Positions 1 through 6,531 of a DNA stretch of 9,630 bases are shown here, in pieces. The position numbers and the translations under genes were made by a program. This stretch comes from Caldifarciminota bacterium. GTDB taxonomy: Bacteria > WOR-3 > Hydrothermia > WGAB01. The stretch's first letter is position 1, and each line of letters begins with the position of its first letter. Under the pieces are notes generated by a model that saw nothing but the letters and a program-made list of their open reading frames with translations, was not told where the DNA came from and did not search any database. The DNA lies in contig WGAB01000372.1 in NCBI GenBank assembly GCA_015489295.1, positions 1 through 9,630 on the forward strand. The letters run 5' to 3'.

Positions 1-105
1 GTGGTGCTGTTTATGCTGTACGACCGAAGGTTAGACCGCGATTCCGGGATCACCCTGATCCTGGGCTACGCGGCCTTCATGATCGGCGTGTTAACCTTTC
101 ACTAA
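1..105 (+). CDS. C-terminal end of a membrane protein, possibly a Na+/Ca2+ exchanger (5' partial)
   Basis: Frame 1 is open from the first base to a TAA at 103-105, giving the last 34 residues of a protein that begins outside the window. The tail has one hydrophobic segment (residues about 1-6), a charged loop DRRLDRDSG, then a second hydrophobic helix (ITLILGYAAFMIGVL) ending in TFH. A short basic loop of the form R-L-x-R-x-x-G before a last helix resembles the C-terminus of CaxA/YrbG-type sodium/calcium exchangers. This is a resemblance only; any polytopic protein could end this way. The next gene starts 20 bp later with its own strong SD, so the two may be co-transcribed. Confidence 0.55.
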   Translation: MVLFMLYDRRLDRDSGITLILGYAAFMIGVLTFH

Positions 106-112
106 CCCTTTC

Positions 113-120
113 AAGGAGGT
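113..120 (+). promoter_or_regulatory. Strong Shine-Dalgarno of the PLP lyase gene
   Basis: AAGGAGGT lies 5 nt before the ATG at 126. It fixes that start rather than the internal ATG at codon 6. The whole gap to the preceding stop is only 20 bp, leaving no room for a separate promoter. Confidence 0.85.
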
Positions 121-125
121 GCATC

Positions 126-1319
126 ATGGATCCGGCCCACATGCGCTGGGATACGAAGGCGGTCCGAGGACCGCGCGAGGAAACAGATCCCACAACCCTG
201 GCCCACCGGTTCCCCATCTACCAGACCTCTACCTTCGTGTTTGAGAACGCCCGGCAGGGCGGCCAGGCCTTCTCCGGCGAGGTATCCCACTACATCTACA
301 CCCGCCTCGGCAACCCCACGGTGGAACTCCTGGAGCAGAAACTCGCCCAGCTGGAAAGCACCGAGGCCGGCATCGTGTTCGCCTCCGGCATGGCAGCCAT
401 TGCCACCACCCTCCTCGCCCTGGTGAAGCCCGGCGAGCGGGTGGTGGCGTCCGATCCTCTGTACGGAGGCACGTTCCACTTTTTCCATATCGCTCAGGAG
501 CACTTCGGCATTGAGGTGCACTACATCAAGGCCTCGGAGTTCCACGAAAAACTCGCCGAGGCCCTCACGCCCAACACCCGCCTGGTGTACATTGAAACCC
601 CGGCCAACCCTACCCTGGACATCGTGGACATCGCCGAAACCGCCAAAATCACCCGGCAGGCCGGCATCCCGCTGGTGGTGGACAACACCTTCGCCTCCCC
701 GGCCCTGCAACGGCCCATTGAGCTGGGGGCCGACCTGGTGCTCCACAGCCTCACCAAGTACATCAACGGCCACGGCGATGTGGTGGGCGGCGCCCTGGTG
801 GGGCCCCGGGATCTCATTGAACCCATCCGCAAGGATTTCCATGTGCATGTCGGGGGCATCATGGCGCCCCTGAACGCGTTCCTGGTGCTCCGGGGCACCA
901 AAACCCTGCACCTGCGGATGCAACGCCACTCCGAAAACGCCCTGGAAGTGGCTCGGTTCCTGGAAGCCCATCCCAAGGTGGCCCGGGTGTTCTACCCCGG
1001 CCTGCCCTCCCATCCCCAGCATGAGGTGGCCAAAAAGCAGATGAAGGGCGGCTTCTCCGGGATGGTGAGCTTCATCCTCAAGGGCGGCAAGGAGGCCGGA
1101 ATCCAGGTCATGGACCATGTGAAACTCTGGACCCTGGCGGTGTCTCTGGGCGATACCGACTCGCTGATTGAACATCCGGCGTCCATGACCCACTCCGCCT
1201 ATTCGCCCGAGGAACTGGCGCGCGCCGGCATTGACCCCGGCCTCGTGCGCCTGTCCGTGGGCATTGAGGATGTGCAGGACCTGATTGACGACCTGGATCA
1301 GGCCCTGAAGTACGCCTGA
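126..1319 (+). CDS. PLP-dependent trans-sulfuration enzyme (cystathionine gamma-synthase / methionine gamma-lyase family)
   Basis: This 397-residue cytoplasmic enzyme belongs to the Cys/Met-metabolism PLP family (aspartate-aminotransferase fold, usually a homotetramer), and its length is typical. Visible active-site residues: the YTR motif (Y58, R60) that binds the PLP phosphate of the neighbouring subunit; Y113 stacking on PLP; D186 of VVDNTF pairing with the pyridine nitrogen; the Schiff-base lysine K211 in HSLTKYINGHGDVVGG; and R375 in VRLSVGIED for the substrate carboxylate. K211 and R375 have the same numbers as in Pseudomonas methionine gamma-lyase. The position of that enzyme's catalytic Cys116 is Gly here (G115 in LYGGTFHF), so it may be a cystathionine gamma-synthase/lyase or O-acyl-homoserine sulfhydrylase instead. 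The reaction should be gamma-elimination or gamma-replacement on sulfur amino acids; the substrate cannot be read off. Its TGA directly abuts the ATG of the exporter's first gene. Confidence 0.93.
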   Translation: MDPAHMRWDTKAVRGPREETDPTTLAHRFPIYQTSTFVFENARQGGQAFSGEVSHYIYTRLGNPTVELLEQKLAQLESTEAGIVFASGMAAIATTLLALVKPGERVVASDPLYGGTFHFFHIAQEHFGIEVHYIKASEFHEKLAEALTPNTRLVYIETPANPTLDIVDIAETAKITRQAGIPLVVDNTFASPALQRPIELGADLVLHSLTKYINGHGDVVGGALVGPRDLIEPIRKDFHVHVGGIMAPLNAFLVLRGTKTLHLRMQRHSENALEVARFLEAHPKVARVFYPGLPSHPQHEVAKKQMKGGFSGMVSFILKGGKEAGIQVMDHVKLWTLAVSLGDTDSLIEHPASMTHSAYSPEELARAGIDPGLVRLSVGIEDVQDLIDDLDQALKYA

Positions 1320-2174
1320 ATGAAACGCCTGCCCGCCCTGGTCGTGATCCTGGCCCTGGGGCTCGGCATCGCCGGGCTGTGGTGGGTGAGCCGGAAACCC
1401 CAGGGGGCGGCGTTCGTGTCCGGAACCCTGGAGGGCCGGGAGTACCCGCTGTCGGTACCCCTGGCCCTCCCGGTGCTCCGGGTGGCCGTGGCCGAAGGCC
1501 AACGGGTGGCAGCCGGCGATACCCTCATCGTGCTGGATACCCTGGCCCTGCACGCCCAGCAGGCGGCCCTGCAGGCCCAGAAAACCGCCCTGGACCACCA
1601 GATCCAGGCCGCCCGGATCCTGCTCCGGCAGTACCGGCGCGACCTGCAGCGCCTGCAAACCTTGGCCCACCAGGCCGTGCCCTCCCAGAAGGTGGAGGAA
1701 CTGGAGGCCCGGCTGCGGGCCCAGGAGGAACAGATCGCCGCCCTGCAGGGCCAGCGGGCCGCTTTGCAACATCAGATGGCCGCCCTGGAACACCAGAAAA
1801 GCCTGGCTGTGCTCACCGCACCCTGCACCGGCTGGGTGGACCAGGTGCCCGTGCGCGAGGGCGAAACCCCGCTGCCCGGCCAAACCCTGGTCACCGTGGT
1901 CCGCACCGATACTCTGGAGTTCCACACGGCCATCCCCCAGAACCTTTTGAGCCGGCTTCGGGTGGGCGATACCCTAAAAATCCGCCTGGATGTCAACGGC
2001 ACGGTGACCGGCATCCTGTCCTGGCTCTCCCGGGAGCCGGAATTCACACCCCGCAGCCTCCAAACCTCGGAGGAACGGGCCCGGCTGGTTTACCCCGCCC
2101 GGGTGCTCGTGCCCAATCCCCGGGGCACCTTCCGCCCCGGCATGACCGGCCTGCTGCTCCTTCCCCGGCCATGA
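1320..2174 (+). CDS. HlyD-family membrane fusion protein of an ABC exporter (YbhG-like)
   Basis: This 284-residue periplasmic adaptor has one N-terminal signal anchor (residues about 5-23). No lipobox cysteine is seen. The two halves of a lipoyl/barrel-sandwich domain (about 45-75 and 163-195, the second with LTAPCTGWVDQVPVREGE) flank a Gln/Leu/Ala-rich coiled-coil hairpin (about 78-160). A beta-barrel follows (about 198-240). The C-terminal stretch EFTPRSLQTSEERARLVYPA, then FRPGM, is characteristic of YbhG/YhiI-type adaptors partnering YbhF-YbhS-YbhR. It should link the inner-membrane permeases to an outer-membrane channel; none is encoded here. The ATG at 1320 follows the previous TGA with no gap and lacks its own clear SD, so translation is probably coupled to the lyase gene. 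Its stop overlaps the next start in an ATGA. Confidence 0.9.
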   Translation: MKRLPALVVILALGLGIAGLWWVSRKPQGAAFVSGTLEGREYPLSVPLALPVLRVAVAEGQRVAAGDTLIVLDTLALHAQQAALQAQKTALDHQIQAARILLRQYRRDLQRLQTLAHQAVPSQKVEELEARLRAQEEQIAALQGQRAALQHQMAALEHQKSLAVLTAPCTGWVDQVPVREGETPLPGQTLVTVVRTDTLEFHTAIPQNLLSRLRVGDTLKIRLDVNGTVTGILSWLSREPEFTPRSLQTSEERARLVYPARVLVPNPRGTFRPGMTGLLLLPRP

Positions 2175-3016
2175 CCTCTGCGGTGGTCCGGCTGGAGCAC
2201 CTTGCCGTCACCTTCGGCCGGTACCCGGTGCTTCAGGATCTCTCGATCAGCCTGAATGCCGGCGAAATCTTTTGCCTGCTGGGGCCCGACGGCGCTGGCA
2301 AAACCACCCTGCTGCGGGTGCTGGCCGGGCTGGAACGCCGATACACGGGCACTGTCCTGGTGCTGGGCCATCCACCGAGTCATCCGGCACTCAAGCACCG
2401 GCGCGTGTTCCTGCCCCAGGAGTTTTCCCTGTACCGCGACCTGACGGTGGCCGAGAACCTCCGTTTCTTTGCGGGTCTCTACGGCACCTCGCCCGAGGCT
2501 CCGGCCGTACAGCGCGCCCTCCGGATGTCGGGCCTCGCTCTCTTCCTGCACCGCGCCGCCGGCAGACTCTCGGGCGGCATGCAAAAGAAACTCGCCCTCA
2601 TGACCGCGCTCCTGATCCGGCCCGATCTCCTGATCCTGGACGAACCCACCACCGGCATCGACCCCGTGTCGCGCCGCGACCTCTGGGACCTGCTCTTTGA
2701 TCTCCACCAGCAGGGCACCACCCTCCTGTTTACCACCCCCTACACCGAAGAGGCCGAACGCAGCCACCGGGTGGGCATCCTGCTACAGGGGCGGCTTGCC
2801 GTGGTTGCACCTCCGGAGCACCTGCTTCAGGACCTGGAGGGCCGGGTGTTTCTGGCACCGCCCGGGGTGCCGCTGCCCCGGCGCCCGGTGGCCACGCTGC
2901 TGCAGGGCCCCTGGCGCCGCGTAATCTTCGCCGAACCCCTGCCGGAGGTGCCCCCGGACCTCAAACCCGCCACGCCCACGCTGGAGGATGCCCTTGCGGT
3001 CGCCGGTCGTCGTTGA
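2171..3016 (+). CDS. ABC transporter ATPase, first of a pair (equivalent to YbhF N-terminal half), H-loop His missing
   Basis: This 281-residue cytoplasmic nucleotide-binding domain should energise the two downstream permeases. Visible motifs: Walker A GPDGAGKT (38-45, Asp in place of the usual Asn), Q-loop Q83 in LPQE, signature LSGGM (133-137) and Walker B LLILDEPT (153-160). The H-loop reads TTPYTEEAER, with Pro190 where the catalytic switch histidine is expected. The frame stays open far upstream, but the ATG at 2171 was chosen because it forms an ATGA overlap with the adaptor's stop and leaves just the usual few residues before the NBD core (VVRLEHLAVTFG). In E. coli the equivalent domain is the first half of the fused protein YbhF; here the halves are separate genes overlapping by 29 bp. 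The substrate is unknown; relatives are linked to drug or Na+ export. Confidence 0.92.
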   Translation: MTSAVVRLEHLAVTFGRYPVLQDLSISLNAGEIFCLLGPDGAGKTTLLRVLAGLERRYTGTVLVLGHPPSHPALKHRRVFLPQEFSLYRDLTVAENLRFFAGLYGTSPEAPAVQRALRMSGLALFLHRAAGRLSGGMQKKLALMTALLIRPDLLILDEPTTGIDPVSRRDLWDLLFDLHQQGTTLLFTTPYTEEAERSHRVGILLQGRLAVVAPPEHLLQDLEGRVFLAPPGVPLPRRPVATLLQGPWRRVIFAEPLPEVPPDLKPATPTLEDALAVAGRR

Positions 3017-3881
3017 GAACCTGGTCAAGCGCTTCGGCGATTTCACCGCCGTGGCCGGCATTTCCTTTGAGGTCCGGCCCGGCGAACTCTTCGGCCTGCT
3101 GGGACCCAACGGCGCCGGCAAAACCACCACCCTCAAAATCCTTTCCGGGCTCCTGAAACCCACGGCCGGCCGGGCCTGGGTGGCCGGCTACGAGGTCACC
3201 CGGCATCCCCAGCAGGTGAAAACCCGCATCGGCTACATGTCCCAGCGGTTTTCGCTGTATCGGGAATTGACCGTGCTGGAGAACCTGGAGTTCTTCCGAC
3301 GCGTGCAGGGGGTGGACCGGAACCGGCTGCAGCAGGTGATCCGGCAGGCCCGGCTGGAACCCGTGCTCCAGGTGCGGGTGGATCGCCTGTCCACCGGGCT
3401 CCGCCAGAAACTCGCCCTCTGGTGCGCCTTCCTGCACGAGCCGGCCGTGGTTTTCCTGGACGAACCCACGGCTGGCGCGGATCCCTTCCAGCGCAGCGAG
3501 TTCTGGCAAACCCTTCGGCATCAGGGCGTCTCCGCCATCGTCACCACCCATTTCATGGACGAAGCCGAGGCTTTGGATCGGCTGGCCCTGATGCATCGCG
3601 GCCGCATCCTGGCCCAGGGCACACCGCAGGAACTCAAGCAGGCGTTCCGGAAGCAGTGGCAACTCTTCGCCGTGGAGGGCCCGGCCCTGCGAAAGGTGCG
3701 CGAGGCCCTGGCCCAACGGCCCGAAGTGGCCTCGGTCACCCCCTACGGCAGCAAACTCCATGTCCGCCTGCCCCGCGACGCCCCGTTTCCTGCCCTTCCC
3801 GAACTCAGCGGCGCTCGCTGGTACCCCATCCAGCCCACGCTGGAGCATGTGTTCTTCGCCCTCGTGGAGATGCCGGCATGA
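2988..3881 (+). CDS. ABC transporter ATPase, second of a pair (equivalent to YbhF C-terminal half)
   Basis: This 297-residue nucleotide-binding domain carries Walker A GPNGAGKT (39-46), Q-loop Q86, Walker B VVFLDEPT (154-161) and a normal H-loop with H188 (TTHFMDEAE). The signature is altered to LSTGL (134-138). Paired with the previous ATPase, its intact Walker/H-loop side would face the partner's canonical LSGGM, forming one consensus ATP site, while the opposite site would be degenerate. The start is uncertain: the ATG at 2988 directly touches the GGAGG at 2983-2987, while a TTG at 2994 sits an ideal 6 nt after it and would remove only two residues. The coding region overlaps the previous gene by 29 bp and the next by ATGA. 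The residues after about 205 form the usual DrrA-like C-terminal tail. Confidence 0.92.
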   Translation: MPLRSPVVVENLVKRFGDFTAVAGISFEVRPGELFGLLGPNGAGKTTTLKILSGLLKPTAGRAWVAGYEVTRHPQQVKTRIGYMSQRFSLYRELTVLENLEFFRRVQGVDRNRLQQVIRQARLEPVLQVRVDRLSTGLRQKLALWCAFLHEPAVVFLDEPTAGADPFQRSEFWQTLRHQGVSAIVTTHFMDEAEALDRLALMHRGRILAQGTPQELKQAFRKQWQLFAVEGPALRKVREALAQRPEVASVTPYGSKLHVRLPRDAPFPALPELSGARWYPIQPTLEHVFFALVEMPA

Positions 3882-5059
3882 AACGCCTGGGCTGGATCAC
3901 CTACAAGGAAACCCTCCACATCCTCCGCGATCCCCGCACCCTGATCCTCGCCCTCGTGGTGCCGGTGGTGCTGCTCATTATCTTCGGCTATGCCCTCACC
4001 TTTGACCTCCGCCAGGTGCGCATCGGCGTCGTGGACCGCGAGAACTCGGTCGCCACCCACACCCTGGTCCAGAAACTCCAGGATACTGGGTACTTCGTGG
4101 TGGTGCCGCTGCCCGAACCCTCCGAGGAGGCCCTGCGCCGGGGCACCCTTCAGGCCCTTTTGGTGATCCCCCGCCACTTCACCCTGCACCTGCGTTCGCT
4201 TCGGCCCGACAACCTGCAGGTCATCGTGGACGGCACCGACGATACCATGGCCCGGCTGCTCCTGGCCTACCTCCGCCAGACCCTTCAGGCCGCCCTCCAG
4301 GATCTTCTGGGCTCCTCGGTTGCCGATCTTGAAGCCGCAACGGCTCTCCTGGCTGGCGCTGCCAGCGCCGGGAGCAATGCCTTGATGCCGGTAACCGGCC
4401 GTTTTCACCGCCCCCGGCTGAACCTCCAGGTGCGCCTCTGGTTCAACCCCTCCCAGAAGTCCCAGCCCTTCGTGGTTTCCGGGCTCGTGGCCCTGATCAT
4501 GATGCTCATGGCGGCGCTGCTGACCGCGATTACCATCGCCCGGGAATGGGAATTCGGCACCCTGGAACAACTCCTGTTGACGCCGCTCCGGCCCTGGGAA
4601 TTCATCCTGGGCAAACTCGTGCCCTACATCGTGCTGGCCTTCATTGACCTGGTAAACGTGCTGGCCCTGGGGGCCTGGCTCTTTTCCCTGCCCATTGTGG
4701 GCAGCCTGCTACTGCTCTTTGCCTTTTCGGCGCTGTTTGTGCTGGCCGGCGTGGCCCTGGGCATCGCCATTTCCACCATGGCCAAAAACCAGCAACTCGC
4801 CATGCAAATGGCCTGGCTCGCCACCATCCTGCCGGTGTTCCTGCTGTCGGGTTTCATCTTTCCCATTGAAAACATGCCCGGCTGGCTTCAGGTGCTGTCG
4901 GCCCTGGTGCCCGCCCGCTTTTACCTTGTGATCCTCCGCGGCATCCTGTTCAAAGGAGCCGGCTTCGGGCACCTGGTGCCGGCCTTCCAGGGGCTGGCTC
5001 TGCTCTCCGTGGCCTTCGTGGGGCTTGCGGTGGTGCGCTTCTGGAGGGAACAGCGATGA
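3878..5059 (+). CDS. ABC-2 type permease (YbhS/YhhJ-like), first exporter membrane subunit
   Basis: This 393-residue inner-membrane protein has the ABC-2 exporter layout. A cytosolic N-terminus with KETLHILRDPRTL precedes TM1 (about 22-41). A large periplasmic domain follows (about 43-198, including VDGTDDTMARLL). Five more membrane segments lie at about 199-220, 248-270, 274-298, 310-330 and 366-387. The conserved cytoplasmic stretch REWEFGTLEQLLLTPLRPWE (222-241), followed by FILGK, contacts the ATPases, and LPVFLLSGFIFP (318-329) is the family's conserved helix. The same reading frame is open upstream, but the ATG at 3878 overlaps the ATPase stop as ATGA and starts exactly at the family N-terminus. 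It is expected to heterodimerise with the next gene product. Confidence 0.93.
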   Translation: MKRLGWITYKETLHILRDPRTLILALVVPVVLLIIFGYALTFDLRQVRIGVVDRENSVATHTLVQKLQDTGYFVVVPLPEPSEEALRRGTLQALLVIPRHFTLHLRSLRPDNLQVIVDGTDDTMARLLLAYLRQTLQAALQDLLGSSVADLEAATALLAGAASAGSNALMPVTGRFHRPRLNLQVRLWFNPSQKSQPFVVSGLVALIMMLMAALLTAITIAREWEFGTLEQLLLTPLRPWEFILGKLVPYIVLAFIDLVNVLALGAWLFSLPIVGSLLLLFAFSALFVLAGVALGIAISTMAKNQQLAMQMAWLATILPVFLLSGFIFPIENMPGWLQVLSALVPARFYLVILRGILFKGAGFGHLVPAFQGLALLSVAFVGLAVVRFWREQR

Positions 5060-6108
5060 GGTGGTCCGTGCTCTGGGGCTTTTTCCTGAAGGAACTGCAG
5101 CAAACCCTGCGCGACCGGCGGATCGCCTTCGTGGTCTTCGCCGCACCCCTGATCCAGATCGTCGTGTACGGCTATGTGATTTCCACCGAGGTACGGCAAC
5201 TGCGGATCGGCGTGCCCGAGCGGCCCCTGACCGCCGAGCAACGCGCCCTGCTGCGCCATCTTACCGCCTCCGGCTCCTTCGTGCTGGCTGCCCGGGGCGA
5301 TCCCCTGGACCTCATGCAGCGCAACCGCGTGCAGGTGTTCCTGGAATTTTCCCGGAACTTCCCGCGCGACGGCCGGATGCTGGCCCTCCTGGACGGCACC
5401 GAGGCCCTGCGAAGCCAAACGGCCCTGCGACGGCTCATGGAATTTGCGGCCTGGTACAACGACCTCTCGCCCCCGATCCGGACCCGCGTGCTCTACAACC
5501 CTCGCCTGAAGAGCCGGATCTACATGCTGCCGGGCGTGCTGGCCATGATCCTGATCATCCTGGTCATCGTCACCACCTCTGTGGCTGTGGTGCGGGAACG
5601 CGAAAACGGCACCCTGGAGCAGATCCTGGTGTCGCCCATCACCTCCTGGGAGTTCATCCTGGGCAAGGTGTTCCCCTATCTGACCCTGGCCTTTCTGGAG
5701 GCCACGGCCGTGCTGCTGGTGGCCCATTTCTGGTTCGGGATGGCTGTGCACCGGCTGCCCTTTGTGGCCCTCTCGTCTGCGATTTTTCTTTTGGCCATCG
5801 TTTCCCTGGCCCTCATCGCCTCGGTGCTGAGCGATACCCAGGCCCAAACCATGATGACCGGCATCCTGCTGGTGCTGCCGCTGGTCATGCTGTCGGGCCT
5901 CTTTTTCCCGATTGCCAGCATGCCGCCGGGCTTTCAGCGGCTGGCCCAGGTGAACCCGGTCACCCATTACCTCCTCATCGTGCGTTCGGCCTTCATCAAA
6001 GAGGCCGGCCCGGCCGACCTCTGGCCCTCTTTCCTCCTGCTCCTCGCCCTCAGCACCGCCCTCACCCTCACCGCCATCACCCTGTTCCGCAGGAAGTACT
6101 TGTCTTGA
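5056..6108 (+). CDS. ABC-2 type permease (YbhR-like), second exporter membrane subunit
   Basis: This 350-residue inner-membrane protein is homologous in plan to the preceding permease. TM1 is at about 24-44. A shorter periplasmic domain covers about 45-155 (LLDGTEALRSQTALRRLMEF, then YNP). TM2 is at about 157-178, followed by the cytoplasmic coupling motif RERENGTLEQILVSPITSWE (180-199), then FILGKVFPY, and four further membrane segments including LPLVMLSGLFFP (274-285). It starts in an ATGA overlap with its neighbour (ATG at 5056) and ends at TGA 6106-6108. It is the last gene of the exporter operon; 423 bp without a convincing gene follow. The two permeases and two ATPases should form a heterodimeric exporter docked to the HlyD-like adaptor. 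Confidence 0.93.
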   Translation: MRWSVLWGFFLKELQQTLRDRRIAFVVFAAPLIQIVVYGYVISTEVRQLRIGVPERPLTAEQRALLRHLTASGSFVLAARGDPLDLMQRNRVQVFLEFSRNFPRDGRMLALLDGTEALRSQTALRRLMEFAAWYNDLSPPIRTRVLYNPRLKSRIYMLPGVLAMILIILVIVTTSVAVVRERENGTLEQILVSPITSWEFILGKVFPYLTLAFLEATAVLLVAHFWFGMAVHRLPFVALSSAIFLLAIVSLALIASVLSDTQAQTMMTGILLVLPLVMLSGLFFPIASMPPGFQRLAQVNPVTHYLLIVRSAFIKEAGPADLWPSFLLLLALSTALTLTAITLFRRKYLS

Positions 6109-6218
6109 GGAACCAGAACCGTGCGAAAAGGCCGTGTGTATAGCAGTTTTTTGAGTTCCAACCGTCCGACACCCGCCCCCTTGACAGAGGCCTTACAATA
6201 AGCCCAATGGAGGTTTGT

Positions 6219-6509
6219 ATGCGTCTTATAGGTTCGGGGACACGGGAAACTCGCGGAAACGCCGGGGAAACAGACCGGTTGATCCCTTCTGGTGGGTTTG
6301 GCAATCGGCGGGTTTTGCTCTGGATGGCACAGCGTTTTCCGGGAATTTCGGTGCCACCTGAGGCGCATCCTGCAGCCCAGCCTGTTTGTCTCCGAGCCTC
6401 TTCCAGTTCTCCTGCGCAATTGTCTTTCCTGCGTTCGCAGTATTCGGCGCTTCAGAATGTCTTTCAGGATGCCCTGAAAGGCCGTAGGCAGTTCCCAGCC
6501 ATCGTATAG
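6219..6509 (+). CDS. Possible small ORF of unknown function (weak)
   Basis: This would be a 96-residue protein starting at ATG 6219, preceded by GGAGG (6209-6213) at 5-nt spacing, and ending with TAG at 6507-6509, 22 nt before the next gene. I recognise no family. The sequence is low-complexity and basic (a run of Ser near the middle, many Gly/Arg/Pro), it has no signal peptide or membrane segment, and third-position GC is only about 50%, unlike the strongly GC-biased genes upstream. An upstream ATG at 6207 is in the same frame but lacks an SD. The good SD is the only positive evidence; it may be a spurious ORF, a leader peptide or the remnant of a decayed gene. Confidence 0.2.
   Translation: MRLIGSGTRETRGNAGETDRLIPSGGFGNRRVLLWMAQRFPGISVPPEAHPAAQPVCLRASSSSPAQLSFLRSQYSALQNVFQDALKGRRQFPAIV
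6244..6271 (+). repeat. Three phased GGAAAC direct repeats
   Basis: GGAAAC occurs at 6245-6250, 6255-6260 and 6266-6271, with steps of 10 and 11 bp, so all copies face the same side of the helix. Two copies are extended to GGGAAAC. Phased hexamers upstream of an operon can be a regulator-binding site, but the repeat is short and could be chance. Confidence 0.4.
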
Positions 6510-6520
6510 CCTGGCCTTGT

Positions 6521-6528
6521 AAGGAGGT
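6521..6528 (+). promoter_or_regulatory. Shine-Dalgarno of the Cmr1-like gene
   Basis: AAGGAGGT lies 3 nt before the ATG at 6532 and supports that start. The core overlaps TTGTAAGG (6517-6524), which is the exact reverse complement of CCTTACAA at 6191-6198. Confidence 0.8.
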
Positions 6529-6531
6529 GTT

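Larger units (their letters stand above)
6109..6531 (+). other. 423-bp region between exporter and CRISPR operons
   Basis: No convincing protein is encoded on either strand. A T6 run at 6147-6152 follows the exporter operon, but no stable hairpin precedes it, so no intrinsic terminator is called. The stretch holds a consensus-like TTGACA (6181-6186), a small dyad CTTA-CAA-TAAG (6192-6202), a weak SD-led small ORF (6219-6509), three GGAAAC repeats (6245-6271), and the SD of the Cmr1-like gene at its end. As the only sizeable gap before the CRISPR genes it is the likely site of their promoter, although no well-spaced -35/-10 pair could be identified. Confidence 0.6.

Noticed and set aside
111..1925. 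A 604-codon open frame on the minus strand, antisense to the lyase and adaptor genes
   Set aside because: It mirrors two well-supported genes, is rich in Gly/His/Gln typical of antisense frames in GC-rich DNA, and matches no family.
1379..2170. Upstream extension of the first ATPase frame
   Set aside because: Its translation is Pro/Gly/Arg-rich shadow of the adaptor gene; the NBD begins right after ATG 2171.
3422..3877. Upstream extension of the first permease frame
   Set aside because: It is a shadow of the second ATPase gene; the family N-terminus begins at ATG 3878.
6109..6160. Terminator after the exporter operon (T6 run at 6147-6152)
   Set aside because: No compact hairpin precedes the T run; GGAAC (6109-6113) and GTTCC (6155-6159) pair only across a long loop and on the wrong side of the Ts.
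6181..6199. TTGACA (6181-6186) followed by TACAAT (6194-6199) as a promoter
   Set aside because: The spacing is only 7 bp instead of about 17, and no acceptable -10 occurs 16-18 bp after the TTGACA.
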